Shown: positions 12,289 through 24,122, counted from the stretch's first letter. The stretch: 64,000 nucleotides of DNA from Thaumasiovibrio occultus (GCA_019703815.1 AP023052.1:248001-312000); one strand, 5' to 3'. Notes: a model not told the origin generated them from the sequence alone. Numbers and translations are program-made.

Positions 12289-12297
12289 TGTTATAAT
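12289..12297 (+). promoter_or_regulatory. rplN: spc operon promoter, extended -10
   Basis: The sequence TGT-TATAAT is an extended -10 element, followed by the GC-rich CGCCGCC discriminator. No good -35 hexamer is seen at 17 bases (TATTCA). It lies just after the S10 terminator and about 70 bases before rplN. Confidence 0.7.
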
Positions 12298-12368
12298 TCG
12301 CCGCCCTTAACAATTAAGGCAACCCGACCCGAGAGGGTCTAGATGATTTATTTAGCGGAGCACTAAAC

Positions 12369-12740
12369 ATGATCCAAATGCAAAGTACGCTGGACGCAGC
12401 CGATAACTCCGGCGCACGCAGAGTAATGTGTATTAAGGTTCTGGGTGGCTCTCACCGCCGCTATGCGCACATCGGTGACATTATCAAAGTTACCGTTAAG
12501 GAAGCTATTCCTCGCGGTAAAGTGAAGAAAGGTGATGTGCTGAAAGCGGTGGTAGTTCGCACCCGTAAAGGCGTTCGTCGTCCAGACGGCTCTGTCATTC
12601 GTTTCGACCGTAATGCTTGCGTTTTGTTGAACAACACTACAGAGCAACCAGTTGGAACTCGTATCTTTGGCCCTGTGACTCGTGAGCTTCGTAATGCGAA
12701 ATTCATGAAAATTGTTTCACTGGCGCCTGAAGTTCTTTAA
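12369..12740 (+). CDS. rplN: 50S ribosomal protein L14
   Basis: L14 lies at the subunit interface, next to L19, and is the target of the silencing factor RsfS. The 123-residue product begins [20 protein letters not shown] and contains [19 protein letters not shown]. It is the first gene of the spc operon, 70 bases after the extended -10 promoter. Confidence 0.98.
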   Translation: MIQMQSTLDAADNSGARRVMCIKVLGGSHRRYAHIGDIIKVTVKEAIPRGKVKKGDVLKAVVVRTRKGVRRPDGSVIRFDRNACVLLNNTTEQPVGTRIFGPVTRELRNAKFMKIVSLAPEVL

Positions 12741-12751
12741 GGAGCGATACA

Positions 12752-13066
12752 ATGGCAGCGAAAATCCGTCGTGATGACGAAGTTATCGTTCTTACCGGTA
12801 AAGATAAAGGTAAGAAAGGTAAGGTAACTAAGGTTCTTGCAACCGGTAAAGTTATCGTTGAAGGTATTAACCTGGTTAAAAAACATCAGAAGCCTGTACC
12901 GGCTCTGAATATCCAGGGTGGCATCGTTGAAAAAGAAGCAGCTGTTGATGCTTCTAACGTTGCAATCTTCAACGCGGCAACTGGTAAAGCAGACCGTGTA
13001 GGCTTCAGATTCGAAGAAGGCAAAAAAGTGCGCTTCTTTAAATCTACTGGCGAAACTATTAAGTAA
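12752..13066 (+). CDS. rplX: 50S ribosomal protein L24
   Basis: L24 is an assembly-initiator protein of the 50S subunit. The 104-residue product has the KOW motif at its start ([20 protein letters not shown]) and the later segment [16 protein letters not shown]. It has an AAGGAG ribosome site overlapping the end of rplN and lies 13 bases before rplE. Confidence 0.98.
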   Translation: MAAKIRRDDEVIVLTGKDKGKKGKVTKVLATGKVIVEGINLVKKHQKPVPALNIQGGIVEKEAAVDASNVAIFNAATGKADRVGFRFEEGKKVRFFKSTGETIK

Positions 13067-13079
13067 TTGGAGTAGTACT

Positions 13080-13619
13080 ATGGCGAAACTGCATGATTAC
13101 TACAAAGAGACTGTTGTAAAAGAGCTTGCTGAAAAGTTCGAATACAAGAGTATCATGCAAGTCCCAAGGATCGAAAAGATCACCCTTAACATGGGTGTGG
13201 GCGAAGCGATCAACGATAAAAAACTGCTGGAAAACTCAGTGTCTGACATGGCGGCAATCACCGGTCAGAAACCACTGATTACTAAAGCACGTAAATCTGT
13301 TGCTGGCTTTAAGATCCGTGAGGGCTACCCTATTGGCTGTAAAGTAACTCTACGTGGCGAGCGTATGTGGGACTTTTTCGAGCGTCTGATCTCTATTGCA
13401 GTTCCACGTATCCGTGACTTCCGTGGTTTGAACCCTAAGTCATTCGATGGTCGTGGTAACTACAGTATGGGCGTTCGTGAGCAGATCATCTTCCCAGAGA
13501 TCGAGTACGATAAAATCGATCGTCTGCGTGGTCTTGATATCACTATCACGACTTCTGCAGGTTCTGATGAAGAAGCGCATGCTCTGCTGTCTGCTTTTAA
13601 CTTCCCATTCCGTAAGTAA
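13080..13619 (+). CDS. rplE: 50S ribosomal protein L5
   Basis: L5 binds 5S rRNA in the central protuberance and contacts P-site tRNA. The 179-residue product has the family motif [15 protein letters not shown] and [20 protein letters not shown] near its end. In E. coli the rplX-rplE junction holds the S8 binding site that represses the spc operon; the short spacer here is compatible but I did not fold it. Confidence 0.98.
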   Translation: MAKLHDYYKETVVKELAEKFEYKSIMQVPRIEKITLNMGVGEAINDKKLLENSVSDMAAITGQKPLITKARKSVAGFKIREGYPIGCKVTLRGERMWDFFERLISIAVPRIRDFRGLNPKSFDGRGNYSMGVREQIIFPEIEYDKIDRLRGLDITITTSAGSDEEAHALLSAFNFPFRK

Positions 13620-13636
13620 AAGTAAGGGTTACTGTA

Positions 13637-13942
13637 ATGGCTAAAGAATCAATGAAAGCGCGCGAAGTAAAACGCGCGAAATTGGTTGCGCAATATGCAG
13701 AAAAGCGTCAAGCACTGCGTGCAACCATTAAAGACGTGAACGCGTCTGAAGAAGATCGTTGGAATGCGGTTCTAAAACTTCAGTCTCTACCACGTGATTC
13801 AAGTCCTTCTCGTCAGCGTAATCGCTGCAACCAGACTGGACGTCCACACGGCTACCTACGTAAGTTTGGCCTAAGCCGTATCAAGGTTCGTGAAGCTTGC
13901 ATGAAAGGCGAGATTCCGGGTCTGCGTAAAGCAAGCTGGTAA
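13637..13942 (+). CDS. rpsN: 30S ribosomal protein S14
   Basis: S14 is a 30S head protein. At 101 residues, and without the four zinc-binding cysteines of the short form, this is the long zinc-independent type: the motif near residue 65 is [17 protein letters not shown] rather than the CXXC zinc ribbon. Zinc-starvation paralogue exchange therefore does not apply to this copy. Confidence 0.97.
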   Translation: MAKESMKAREVKRAKLVAQYAEKRQALRATIKDVNASEEDRWNAVLKLQSLPRDSSPSRQRNRCNQTGRPHGYLRKFGLSRIKVREACMKGEIPGLRKASW

Positions 13943-13976
13943 TCCGGCTAGTTTAAGAATCACTGGAGAATAGACT

Positions 13977-14369
13977 ATGAGCATGCAAGATCCGATTTCG
14001 GATATGCTGACCCGCATTCGTAACGGTCAGGCAGCGAACAAAGTCGCTGTCAAAATGCCATCTTCTAAGCTAAAAATCGCAATTGCTGCGCTGCTGAAAG
14101 AAGAAGGTTACGTGGCTGACTACGCCGTTTCAGGCGAAGCTAAGCCAGAGCTAGAAGTTACTCTTAAGTACTTCGAAGCGACCCCAGTTATCGAGCAAAT
14201 CCAACGCGTTTCACGCCCAGGTCTGCGCATCTATAAGAAAAAAGATGCACTACCAAGCGTACTAGGCGGTTTGGGTATTGCCGTAGTGTCCACTTCCAAG
14301 GGTCTAATGACCGACCGCGCTGCTCGCAAAGCGGGTCTTGGCGGTGAAATTATCTGCTACGTAGCTTAA
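13977..14369 (+). CDS. rpsH: 30S ribosomal protein S8
   Basis: S8 is a primary binder of the central domain of 16S rRNA and the translational repressor of the spc operon in E. coli. The 130-residue product starts [18 protein letters not shown] and ends with the conserved [20 protein letters not shown] stretch. The gene lies 34 bases after rpsN and 13 before rplF. Confidence 0.98.
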   Translation: MSMQDPISDMLTRIRNGQAANKVAVKMPSSKLKIAIAALLKEEGYVADYAVSGEAKPELEVTLKYFEATPVIEQIQRVSRPGLRIYKKKDALPSVLGGLGIAVVSTSKGLMTDRAARKAGLGGEIICYVA

Positions 14370-14382
14370 TAGGAGTAGGAAA

Positions 14383-14916
14383 ATGTCTCGTGTTGCAAAA
14401 GCACCAGTAGTTATTCCTGCCGGCGTAGAAGTTAAACTGAACGGTCAGGAAGTTACTGTTAAAGGTTCTAAAGGCGAACTAACTCGCGTTTTTAACCCTG
14501 CAGTAGAAATGAACCAAGAAGAAAACCAAATCACATTCGGTCCTCGTGACGGTTTCACTGATGGCTGGGCGCAAGCAGGTACTGCACGTGCACTAGTTAA
14601 CAGCATGGTGATTGGTGTTTCTGAAGGTTTCACTAAGAAACTAACCCTTAAGGGTGTTGGTTACCGTGCTGCCATTAAAGGCAACGCTGTAGGTCTGACC
14701 CTAGGCTTCTCTCACCCAGTTGAGCACGAATTGCCAGCAGGTATCAAAGCAGAATGTCCTTCTCAAACTGAAATCGTCCTAACAGGTTGCGATAAGCAGT
14801 TGGTTGGTCAGGTTGCTGCCGATATCCGCGCATACCGTAGCCCTGAGCCTTACAAAGGCAAAGGTGTTCGTTACGCCGATGAAATCGTGCGTACTAAAGA
14901 AGCTAAGAAGAAGTAA
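14383..14916 (+). CDS. rplF: 50S ribosomal protein L6
   Basis: L6 lies near the sarcin-ricin loop and the L7/L12 stalk base. The 177-residue product starts [20 protein letters not shown] and carries the family C-terminal motif [13 protein letters not shown]. It follows rpsH after 13 bases, with a TAGGAG site. Confidence 0.98.
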   Translation: MSRVAKAPVVIPAGVEVKLNGQEVTVKGSKGELTRVFNPAVEMNQEENQITFGPRDGFTDGWAQAGTARALVNSMVIGVSEGFTKKLTLKGVGYRAAIKGNAVGLTLGFSHPVEHELPAGIKAECPSQTEIVLTGCDKQLVGQVAADIRAYRSPEPYKGKGVRYADEIVRTKEAKKK

Positions 14917-14925
14917 GGTAACACT

Positions 14926-15279
14926 ATGGATAAGAAAGCATCTCGTATCCGTCGTGCGACCCGCGCACGCCGCAAGATTTCTGAGTTGGGCGCTAACCGC
15001 CTAGTAGTACACCGTACTCCACGTCACGTGTACGCTCAGGTAATCGCACCAAATGGCTCTGAGGTTATCGCTGCAGCTTCTACCGTAGAAAAAGCGATCC
15101 GTGAGCAGGTTAAGAGCACCGGTAACAAAGACGCTGCTTCAGTAGTAGGTAAAATTATTGCTGAGCGCGCGATCGAAAAAGGCGTTTCTGACGTTGCATT
15201 CGACCGTTCCGGTTTCCAATACCATGGCCGCGTGGCTGCACTGGCAGAAGCTGCCCGTGAAGCTGGTCTGAAATTCTAA
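14926..15279 (+). CDS. rplR: 50S ribosomal protein L18
   Basis: L18 carries 5S rRNA to the 50S subunit together with L5. The product is 117 residues, with an arginine-rich start ([19 protein letters not shown]) and the C-terminal segment [20 protein letters not shown]. It lies between rplF and rpsE, as in other spc operons. Both 5S genes it would serve are about 12 kb downstream. Confidence 0.98.
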   Translation: MDKKASRIRRATRARRKISELGANRLVVHRTPRHVYAQVIAPNGSEVIAAASTVEKAIREQVKSTGNKDAASVVGKIIAERAIEKGVSDVAFDRSGFQYHGRVAALAEAAREAGLKF

Positions 15280-15291
15280 GGTAGGCGGAAA

Positions 15292-15792
15292 ATGGCTAAC
15301 GAAAAGACACAACAATCTGATTTGCAAGAAAAGCTGATTGCTGTTAACCGTGTATCTAAGACGGTTAAAGGTGGTCGTATTTTCAGCTTCACCGCTCTTA
15401 CTGTAGTTGGTGATGGCAACGGTCGTGTAGGTTTCGGTTACGGCAAAGCCCGTGAAGTACCTGCTGCGATTCAAAAAGCAATGGAAAAGGCGCGTCGTAA
15501 CATGTTTACTGTTGCGCTGAACAACGGTACTCTGCATCACGCAGTTAAAGGCCGTCACACTGGTTCTAAAGTGTACATGCAACCAGCATCTGAAGGTACC
15601 GGTATCATCGCCGGTGGTGCGATGCGTGCAGTTCTGGAAGTTGCTGGCGTTCACAACGTACTAGCAAAAGCTTACGGTTCAACTAACCCAATCAATATCG
15701 TTCGCGCGACTATTGACGGTCTGAACGGTATGAACTCTCCAGAGAAAGTTGCTGCGAAGCGCGGTCTTTCTGTTAAAGAAATTCTGGGGTAA
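15292..15792 (+). CDS. rpsE: 30S ribosomal protein S5
   Basis: S5 lines the mRNA entry channel and affects fidelity. The 166-residue product has the double-stranded RNA-binding-like domain near the N-terminus ([17 protein letters not shown]) and the [20 protein letters not shown] motif. Spectinomycin-resistance changes in E. coli map to the VSKTVKGGR loop, which looks wild-type here. Confidence 0.98.
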   Translation: MANEKTQQSDLQEKLIAVNRVSKTVKGGRIFSFTALTVVGDGNGRVGFGYGKAREVPAAIQKAMEKARRNMFTVALNNGTLHHAVKGRHTGSKVYMQPASEGTGIIAGGAMRAVLEVAGVHNVLAKAYGSTNPINIVRATIDGLNGMNSPEKVAAKRGLSVKEILG

Positions 15793-15797
15793 TCGAT

Positions 15798-15977
15798 ATG
15801 GCTAAGACTATTAAAGTTACACAGACCAAAAGTGCAATCGGTCGTCTACCGAAGCACGTGGCTACTCTGCGTGGCCTAGGCCTTCGTCGCATCAACCACA
15901 CTGTAGAACTTGAAGATACTGCTTGCGTACGCGGCATGATCAACAAAGTTTACTACATGGTTAAAGTTGAGGAGTAA
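15798..15977 (+). CDS. rpmD: 50S ribosomal protein L30
   Basis: L30 is a small 50S protein. Translation gives 59 residues, the E. coli length, beginning [20 protein letters not shown] and ending YYMVKVEE. The gene is too short for many gene finders, but its place between rpsE and rplO, the start 5 bases after the rpsE stop, and the core [17 protein letters not shown] leave little doubt. Confidence 0.97.
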   Translation: MAKTIKVTQTKSAIGRLPKHVATLRGLGLRRINHTVELEDTACVRGMINKVYYMVKVEE

Positions 15978-15982
15978 TCAGA

Positions 15983-16417
15983 ATGCGTTTGAATACTCTA
16001 TCACCAGCTGCTGGTTCTAAGCCTACCGCTAAGCGCGTAGGTCGTGGTATCGGTTCAGGTCTGGGCAAAACTGGTGGCCGTGGTCACAAAGGTCAGAAGT
16101 CACGTTCTGGCGGTAAAGTACGTCCAGGTTTCGAAGGTGGTCAAATGCCTTTGAAACAACGTCTACCAAAATTTGGTTTTACCTCTCGCAAGAGCCTAGT
16201 TTCTGCAGAAGTTCGTCTGTCAGAGCTAGCGAAAGTTGAAGGTGACGTTGTAGATCTGAACACGCTGAAGCAAGCTGGCGTTATCACTAAGAACATCGAA
16301 TTTGCAAAAATCGTTCTTTCTGGTGAAATCGCTCGCGCAGTAACAGTTAAAGGTCTTCGCGTAACTAAAGGCGCGAAAGCTGCAATTGAAGCTGCAGGCG
16401 GTAAGATCGAGGAATAA
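15983..16417 (+). CDS. rplO: 50S ribosomal protein L15
   Basis: L15 is a late-assembly 50S protein. The 144-residue product starts [20 protein letters not shown] and has the glycine-rich basic region [20 protein letters not shown]. The ATG follows a GAGGAG site at the end of rpmD. It precedes secY, as is usual. Confidence 0.98.
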   Translation: MRLNTLSPAAGSKPTAKRVGRGIGSGLGKTGGRGHKGQKSRSGGKVRPGFEGGQMPLKQRLPKFGFTSRKSLVSAEVRLSELAKVEGDVVDLNTLKQAGVITKNIEFAKIVLSGEIARAVTVKGLRVTKGAKAAIEAAGGKIEE

Positions 16418-16439
16418 TTAGCTCGAGGATGAGATACAG

Positions 16440-17792
16440 ATGGCAAATCCAGGACAAGATTTTCGTAGTGCAAAAGGCGGACATGCCGAACTGAAATCGA
16501 GATTGCTCTTCGTAGCAATGGCGGTATTAATTTTCCGTGCAGGTTCGTTTGTGCCCATCCCTGGTGTCAACGCCACTGTACTCGCTGAGATGCTGAATCA
16601 GCAACAGGGCACCATCGTAGAAATGTTTAACATGTTCTCCGGTGGCGCTCTGGAGCGAGCCTCCATTTTAGCACTGGGCATCATGCCGTATATTTCGGCC
16701 TCGATTGTTGTCCAGTTGCTAACGGTGATTCACCCAGCGTTAGCTGAGTTGAAGAAAGAAGGGGAGTCTGGTCGTCGTAAGATTGCTCAGTACACCCGCT
16801 ATGGCACGCTCGTGTTGGCGACATTCCAAGCGATTGGTATTGCTGTTGGTCTGCCGAACATGATCCCGGGGTTGGTAAGCAACCCGAACATGAGTTTCTA
16901 CCTCGTAGCGGTAGTAAGCTTGGTAACGGGCACCATGTTCTTAATGTGGTTAGGCGAACAGGTTACTGAACGCGGCATTGGTAACGGTATTTCGTTGATT
17001 ATCTTCGTTGGTATCGTTGCAGCATTGCCATCTGCAGTCATGCAGACAATTGAACAAGCGAAAAGTGGCGACATGCAGCCGCTGATGCTGTTGGTAATTG
17101 CAGTATTGGCATTCGCGGTAATTTACTTTGTAGTGTTTATGGAACGTGGACAGCGTAAAATCGTTGTTAACTATGCCAAACGCCAACAAGGTCGCCGTGT
17201 CTTTGCAGCGCAAAGCACACACTTACCGTTGAAGATCAATATGGCCGGGGTAATCCCAGCGATCTTTGCATCAAGTATCATCCTGTTCCCAGGTACGCTG
17301 TCTAGCTGGTTTGCAAATGCCGGTGCGACGACTGACCCAGAAACAGGGGTAGTTACTGGTCCACTAATGTGGCTTAACGATGTCGCTTTGACACTGAGCC
17401 CAGGCCAGCCGCTATATATGGCACTGTATGCGACAGCAATTATCTTCTTCTGCTTCTTCTATACCGCGTTGGTGTTTAACCCTCGCGAGACAGCAGAAAA
17501 CTTGAAAAAGTCTGGCGCGTTTGTTCCGGGAATCCGTCCTGGTGAAGCAACAGCGAAATATATAGATAAAGTAATGACACGCCTAACCCTTGCTGGTGCG
17601 CTTTACATTACCTTTATCTGTTTGATCCCTGAGTTTATGATGCGATTCTGGAACGTCCAGTTCTACTTCGGTGGTACCTCGCTACTTATCGTTGTAGTTG
17701 TCATCATGGATTTTATGGCTCAAGTGCAGACACATCGAATGTCACAGCAGTATGAGTCAGTTCTGAAGAAAGCTAACCTGAAAGGCAAATAA
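16440..17792 (+). CDS. secY: Protein translocase subunit SecY
   Basis: SecY forms the protein-conducting channel of the SecYEG translocon in the inner membrane. The 450-residue product has about ten hydrophobic segments; the plug region follows the first one ([26 protein letters not shown]), and the cytosolic loop [22 protein letters not shown] is the SecA/ribosome contact. It sits between rplO and rpmJ, as in other gammaproteobacteria, with a GAGGATGAG site upstream. Confidence 0.98.
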   Translation: MANPGQDFRSAKGGHAELKSRLLFVAMAVLIFRAGSFVPIPGVNATVLAEMLNQQQGTIVEMFNMFSGGALERASILALGIMPYISASIVVQLLTVIHPALAELKKEGESGRRKIAQYTRYGTLVLATFQAIGIAVGLPNMIPGLVSNPNMSFYLVAVVSLVTGTMFLMWLGEQVTERGIGNGISLIIFVGIVAALPSAVMQTIEQAKSGDMQPLMLLVIAVLAFAVIYFVVFMERGQRKIVVNYAKRQQGRRVFAAQSTHLPLKINMAGVIPAIFASSIILFPGTLSSWFANAGATTDPETGVVTGPLMWLNDVALTLSPGQPLYMALYATAIIFFCFFYTALVFNPRETAENLKKSGAFVPGIRPGEATAKYIDKVMTRLTLAGALYITFICLIPEFMMRFWNVQFYFGGTSLLIVVVVIMDFMAQVQTHRMSQQYESVLKKANLKGK

Positions 17793-17822
17793 GCCGTTCG
17801 GTTGCGTTTACGGAGTTTAGTA

Positions 17823-17936
17823 ATGAAAGTTCGTGCTTCCGTTAAGAAAATCTGCCGTAACTGTAAAGTTATCAAGCGCAACGGTGTTGTGCGCGTAATT
17901 TGCAGTGAGCCAAAGCACAAGCAGCGCCAAGGCTAA
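17823..17936 (+). CDS. rpmJ: 50S ribosomal protein L36
   Basis: L36 is a 37-residue zinc-ribbon protein ([19 protein letters not shown]...). The C-N-C pattern at C11 and C14, with C27 and H32, is the zinc-binding form; a zinc-free paralogue would be expected elsewhere if the cell copes with zinc starvation by exchange. It closes the spc operon just before the alpha promoter. The gene is too short for most ORF cutoffs. Confidence 0.96.
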
Positions 17937-17954
17937 TTAGCAGACATTTTTTAG

Positions 17955-17983
17955 TTGCAAGACCAAGGTAGGCTGACTATAAT
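17955..17983 (+). promoter_or_regulatory. rpsM: alpha operon promoter
   Basis: TTGCAA (17955-17960) and a perfect TATAAT (17978-17983) are exactly 17 bases apart, about 110 bases before rpsM. Confidence 0.8.
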
Positions 17984-17989
17984 CGTCAG

Positions 17990-18090
17990 CCCATCTTTTG
18001 TTGCGTACAGAAGAAGTGGTAATAAGCCGCTGCGTATCCTCGACGGGCTTTGCAGCGGTTCTACTTATGTAAAAGTACTAGGAGTGAATA
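17990..18090 (+). promoter_or_regulatory. alpha operon leader, likely S4-binding pseudoknot
   Basis: About 100 transcribed bases precede the GTG start of rpsM. GCCGCTGC (18028-18035) can pair with GCAGCGG (18052-18058), giving a hairpin upstream of the ribosome site. In E. coli the equivalent leader folds into a pseudoknot bound by S4. The role is inferred by position. Confidence 0.5.
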
Positions 18091-18447
18091 GTGGCCCGTA
18101 TTGCAGGCATTAACATTCCTGATCAGAAGCATGCTGTAGTCGCGCTAACCGCGATCTACGGTATCGGTAAAACCCGTTCTAAAGCTATCCTAGCTGAGTC
18201 GGGTATTGCTGAAAGCACTAAGATCAGTGAACTAACTGAAGAGCAGATTGATATTCTGCGTGATGGTGTTGCCAAGTACACTGTAGAAGGCGATCTACGT
18301 CGTGAAGTTTCCATGAACATCAAGCGTCTAATGGACCTTGGCTGTTTCCGTGGTCTTCGTCACCGTCGCAGTCTACCAGTTCGTGGACAGCGTACTAAAA
18401 CCAACGCACGTACCCGTAAGGGTCCGCGCAAGCCGATCAAAAAGTAA
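18091..18447 (+). CDS. rpsM: 30S ribosomal protein S13
   Basis: S13 is a 30S head protein that contacts P-site tRNA and forms bridges to L5. The 118-residue product starts (GTG) with [20 protein letters not shown] and ends in a basic tail with [16 protein letters not shown]. The GTG start is the first codon after the alpha leader, as in E. coli, where S4 represses at this point. Confidence 0.98.
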   Translation: MARIAGINIPDQKHAVVALTAIYGIGKTRSKAILAESGIAESTKISELTEEQIDILRDGVAKYTVEGDLRREVSMNIKRLMDLGCFRGLRHRRSLPVRGQRTKTNARTRKGPRKPIKK

Positions 18448-18460
18448 TCGGATAAGGTAG

Positions 18461-18856
<396 letters not shown>

Positions 18857-18883
18857 CGTTTCTAGGACTATTGGAGAAGAATC

Positions 18884-19504
18884 ATGGCAAGATATTTGGG
18901 TCCTAAGCTGAAGCTTAGCCGTCGTGAAGGTACAGACTTGTTCCTTAAGTCTGGTATCCGCGCGATCGATACCAAGTGTAAAATTGATAACGCCCCAGGT
19001 GTACACGGCGCTCGTCGCGGTCGTCTATCTGATTACGGCGTTCAGCTTCGTGAGAAGCAAAAAGTTCGTCGTATGTACGGCGTACTGGAAAAACAATTCC
19101 GTAACTACTACAAAGAAGCTGCACGCCTAAAAGGCAACACAGGTGAAAACCTGCTTCAGCTTCTGGAAGGTCGTCTGGACAACGTTGTTTACCGCATGGG
19201 CTTCGGCTCAACTCGTGCTGAAGCACGTCAGCTGGTAAGCCACAAAGCGATCCTAGTAAATGGCAAAGTTGTTAACATTCCTTCATTCAAGGTTTCTGCT
19301 AACGACGTTATTAGCATTCGTGAGAAAGCTAAGAACCAAGCTCGCATTAAGGGTGCACTAGAAGTTGCAACTCAACGCGAACTGCCAACTTGGATCGAAG
19401 TAGACAGCAACAAGCTGGAAGGTACTTTCAAGCGCCTACCAGAACGTTCAGATTTGTCTGCTGACATCAATGAACACCTGATCGTCGAGCTTTACTCTAA
19501 GTAA
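18884..19504 (+). CDS. rpsD: 30S ribosomal protein S4
   Basis: S4 initiates 30S assembly, and in E. coli it represses the alpha operon. The 206-residue product has the family N-terminus [19 protein letters not shown] and an S4 RNA-binding domain near the middle ([20 protein letters not shown]). It carries C31 but not the four-cysteine zinc site of other lineages. The rpsD-rpoA spacing is 23 bases. Confidence 0.98.
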   Translation: MARYLGPKLKLSRREGTDLFLKSGIRAIDTKCKIDNAPGVHGARRGRLSDYGVQLREKQKVRRMYGVLEKQFRNYYKEAARLKGNTGENLLQLLEGRLDNVVYRMGFGSTRAEARQLVSHKAILVNGKVVNIPSFKVSANDVISIREKAKNQARIKGALEVATQRELPTWIEVDSNKLEGTFKRLPERSDLSADINEHLIVELYSK

Positions 19505-19527
19505 GGCTGAACATAAGAGAGGACATA

Positions 19528-20517
19528 ATGCAGGGTTCTGTAACAGAATTTCTAAAGCCGCGTCTTGTTGACATCGAACAAGTAAGCACGACGCACGCAA
19601 AGGTAACTCTTGAACCACTAGAGCGTGGTTTTGGCCACACTCTAGGTAACGCGCTACGCCGTATTCTTCTTTCTTCTATGCCGGGTTGTGCCGTCACTGA
19701 AGTAGAAATCGATGGTGTACTGCACGAGTACAGTACCAAAGAAGGTATTCAGGAAGACATTCTTGAAATTCTTCTCAACCTAAAAGGCCTAGCTGTTAAG
19801 GTTGAAGGAAAAGACGAAGTTATTCTAACCCTGACTAAATCTGGTGCGGGCCCTGTTGTTGCAGCTGACATCACCCACGACGGTGATGTTGAAATCGTAA
19901 ACCCTGAGCACGTGATCTGCCATATCACTGATGACAATGCTGAAATCAGCATGCGCATCAAGGTAGAGCGCGGTCGTGGTTACGTACCTGCATCAGCACG
20001 CATCCATACTGATGAAGACGAGCGTCCAATCGGTCGTCTACTAGTTGACGCAACGTTCAGTCCTGTTGATCGCATTGCCTACTCTGTAGCTGCAGCGCGT
20101 GTTGAACAGCGTACTGACCTTGATAAGCTAGTTATCGATATGGAAACGAATGGTACTTTGGAGCCTGAGGAAGCTATCCGCCGTGCAGCTACTATCCTAG
20201 CTGAGCAACTGGATGCATTCGTAGATCTACGTGATGTACGTGTTCCTGAGGAGAAAGAAGAGAAACCTGAATTCGATCCGATCCTGCTGCGTCCTGTCGA
20301 CGATCTTGAACTAACTGTTCGCTCTGCTAACTGTCTGAAAGCAGAAGCGATTCACTATATTGGTGATCTGGTTCAGCGCACTGAAGTTGAGCTGCTTAAG
20401 ACGCCTAACCTTGGTAAGAAATCTCTTACTGAGATCAAGGACGTGTTGGCATCTCGTGGTCTGTCTCTGGGTATGCGCCTGGAAAACTGGCCGCCAGCAT
20501 CAATCGCTGAAAATTAA
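19528..20517 (+). CDS. rpoA: RNA polymerase subunit alpha
   Basis: The alpha subunit dimerises to start RNA polymerase assembly; its C-terminal domain binds UP elements and activators. The 329-residue product has the N-terminal domain ([17 protein letters not shown]), a flexible acidic linker ([14 protein letters not shown]) and the C-terminal domain with [19 protein letters not shown], whose arginine/asparagine residues recognise A+T-rich UP elements. GAGAGGA lies before the ATG. Confidence 0.98.
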   Translation: MQGSVTEFLKPRLVDIEQVSTTHAKVTLEPLERGFGHTLGNALRRILLSSMPGCAVTEVEIDGVLHEYSTKEGIQEDILEILLNLKGLAVKVEGKDEVILTLTKSGAGPVVAADITHDGDVEIVNPEHVICHITDDNAEISMRIKVERGRGYVPASARIHTDEDERPIGRLLVDATFSPVDRIAYSVAAARVEQRTDLDKLVIDMETNGTLEPEEAIRRAATILAEQLDAFVDLRDVRVPEEKEEKPEFDPILLRPVDDLELTVRSANCLKAEAIHYIGDLVQRTEVELLKTPNLGKKSLTEIKDVLASRGLSLGMRLENWPPASIAEN

Positions 20518-20551
20518 TCAGATTTACTGATTACTAAGTTAGAAGGATTAG

Positions 20552-20941
<390 letters not shown>

Positions 20942-20965
20942 GCAAACGCTTTTGATTGAACTATA

Positions 20966-20994
20966 AAAAGGCCGGGGTTAAACCCGGCTTTTTT
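20966..20994 (+). terminator. alpha operon terminator
   Basis: GCCGGG (20971-20976) and CCCGGC (20983-20988) form the stem, with an A run before and six T after. It ends the 14-kb run of ribosomal genes. Confidence 0.9.
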
Positions 20995-21027
20995 ATATCT
21001 GTTGCTCATTGAGCTAGGCGTGATAGG

Positions 21028-21085
21028 CTATCTTCTATCTTCTATCTTCTATCTTCTATCTTCTATCTTCTATCTTCTATCTTCT
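21028..21085 (+). repeat. Heptamer tandem repeat (CTATCTT)8
   Basis: Eight perfect head-to-tail copies of CTATCTT run from 21028 to 21083, followed by a partial unit. The tract lies in non-coding DNA between the rplQ terminator and an unrecognised gene at 21228. Such perfect short repeats tend to change in copy number by strand slippage. Confidence 0.97.
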
Positions 21086-21227
21086 GCACCGACCACTTGA
21101 TAGTTTTCGACACACCTCCCTCTTATCTTTATAGCCATTTTTAAACTCGTTGCCTTTGTTGTAGCGTTGGCATCTCCAGCACAACCGTTATGGCGTGAAG
21201 AACCTCTGGTATTCAAGGAGACTGAGA

Positions 21228-21749
21228 ATGAGCTATGGTGTAATGCCTTACCGTATTCATTGGAAACTATTAAAAGGACTTTGGGGTGATAGCAAACGTG
21301 AATGGCTTGTGCCACTAAGTGAGGCTCTAACTCCTCATGCAGAAGCGCGTGGTGTTTTCGACAGTGACTTTGTTGAATACTTAGCAGCGATCGCTGATGG
21401 TAATGCTGAACTACCTTATAAGTATAAATACTATTACGCGTTGGAAATGGTGTTTCAATATCGAGGCGTTGGTACGCTTCTCGACAATAGCGAATGGTAC
21501 CCATCGAACAAGTTCAGCTTTGAGCTCATTCCTGTGCAGTTTCAAGAGACGTTAATGCCACTCCCGTATCCAGATGATTTCCCTGTTGTGGTATTTATCT
21601 CGCCTGATAACGTGATCAAAGCGAAAGAGGCTTTGCTGAATGATGCAACCTTAAAGGAAGAGGTTGGCGTCGACGCGTTTGAGCAGCTAATAGGATGGTA
21701 TGATGAAGCTGCGGACTACTATCAAGGGCTCGCGTTTTATACATATTGA
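21228..21749 (+). CDS. Uncharacterised 173-residue protein, DUF7691-like
   Basis: I do not know the function. The ATG at 21228 has a perfect AAGGAG site; a weaker in-frame ATG 33 bases upstream lacks one. The protein starts MSYGVMPYRIHW, is acidic, has no signal peptide or membrane segment, and has many aromatic residues (KYKYYYALEMVFQYRG, WYDEAADYYQGLAFYTY). The pattern of a conserved start, a central ALE...F region, a PLPYPDDFPVVVFIS segment and an aromatic C-terminus reminds me of the small cytoplasmic proteins grouped as DUF7691, but this is from memory and weak. It lies alone between the ribosomal cluster and the rrn operon. Confidence 0.75.
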   Translation: MSYGVMPYRIHWKLLKGLWGDSKREWLVPLSEALTPHAEARGVFDSDFVEYLAAIADGNAELPYKYKYYYALEMVFQYRGVGTLLDNSEWYPSNKFSFELIPVQFQETLMPLPYPDDFPVVVFISPDNVIKAKEALLNDATLKEEVGVDAFEQLIGWYDEAADYYQGLAFYTY

Positions 21750-21971
21750 TGCGAGATCGGTTAGGCCAGCAGTTTAGCTTGTTGACGTTTTTCGGCCTTT
21801 TGGCGTACTAACCTTCACTTTGTCAGCAGAGAAAGGGAACCTGTCGCACAAATTTCTTTGCTTATGACTGCTATTGTTGGTGAATTTTCATTCATTGTGG
21901 TGGTCAATAAAGCGATTTTTGTTTCCTTGGCTCGTTTTCTGACCACTCAGAAAAAACTTTGAAGAAAAGGG

Positions 21972-21999
21972 TTGTCAGCGTGATTTAGATCTCTATAAT
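21972..21999 (+). promoter_or_regulatory. rrn promoter P1
   Basis: TTGTCA (21972-21977) and TATAAT (21994-21999) are 16 bases apart, followed by a GCGCCTC discriminator typical of growth-rate-regulated rRNA promoters. An A-rich stretch just upstream (21950-21970) could be an UP element. Confidence 0.75.
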
Positions 22000-22107
22000 G
22001 CGCCTCTACCGACACGGAGCACGGCGCTGAAAAGCACTGATACAGCGGGTTAGGTCCTCGAAAGAGGGGTGTCAAAAAGTGGTTTTGAAAATACTTAAAA
22101 TTACTTG

Positions 22108-22135
22108 TTGACATCGATTCAGGAAGGCGTAGAAT
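22108..22135 (+). promoter_or_regulatory. rrn promoter P2
   Basis: A perfect TTGACA (22108-22113) lies 16 bases before TAGAAT (22130-22135), again with a GC-rich GCGCAGCCC discriminator. It lies about 110 bases after P1, the tandem arrangement known from E. coli rRNA operons. Confidence 0.78.
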
Positions 22136-22186
22136 GCGCAGCCCTGACGAGGCAAACGGTTCGAAAGAAGATGTTCGCCAAGTCAC

Positions 22187-22199
22187 TGTTCTTTAACAA
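22187..22199 (+). promoter_or_regulatory. rrn leader boxA antitermination site
   Basis: TGTTCTTTAACAA matches the boxA element (TGCTCTTTAACA) with one change. It is the NusB/NusE loading site for antitermination of the rrn transcript. Confidence 0.75.
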
Positions 22200-22370
22200 T
22201 ATGACCATGCAATCTGTGTGGGCACTCGTTGAATAGATAGTCATAAAAGATTTATCAATGATACTAGTGACCAATTTGAAATCTTCGGATTTCAGCACAG
22301 TCAATTCATTACCTAGCAATAGGTAATAACAGTATTCATTGAGCCGTTACTTCGGTAACAACAAAACTTT

Positions 22371-23913
<1,543 letters not shown>

Positions 23914-23978
23914 CCTAAAGACTGCTGTTAAATGCAGTGTCCACACAGATTGCTTGGTAATAATGTAAGAACAAATGT

Positions 23979-24054
23979 GTCCCGTTCGTCTAGAGGCCTA
24001 GGACACCGCCCTTTCACGGCGGTAACAGGGGTTCGACTCCCCTACGGGACGCCA
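23979..24054 (+). tRNA. tRNA-Glu (anticodon TTC)
   Basis: A 76-base cloverleaf: acceptor GTCCCGT/ACGGGAC, anticodon stem CCGCC/GGCGG with TTC in the loop CTTTCAC, T arm with GGTTCGACT, and encoded CCA. It lies in the 16S-23S spacer, as in E. coli rrnB. Its wobble uridine is a substrate of the thiolation route served by tusDCB at the left of the window. Confidence 0.97.
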
Positions 24055-24091
24055 CTATCTAAGTCTTTTGCTGAAAAGCTTTAGATAGTGG
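24052..24091 (+). other. Processing hairpin 3' of tRNA-Glu
   Basis: CCACTATCTAA (24052-24062) is perfectly complementary to TTAGATAGTGG (24081-24091); an inner CTTTT/AAAAG stem adds to it. The 5' arm starts inside the tRNA's CCA end, so folding the hairpin competes with or positions 3' end processing. Confidence 0.65.
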
Positions 24092-24109
24092 TTGTCGAAA
24101 GACGACACA

Positions 24110-24122
24110 TGCTCTTTAACAA
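24110..24122 (+). promoter_or_regulatory. boxA of the 16S-23S spacer
   Basis: TGCTCTTTAACAA is an exact match to the boxA consensus, in the spacer before 23S, as in other rrn operons. Confidence 0.8.

Noticed and set aside
21028-21085. Heptamer tract as a CRISPR array or satellite of an integron
   Set aside because: The unit is 7 bases with no spacers, and there is no integrase or attC-like structure.
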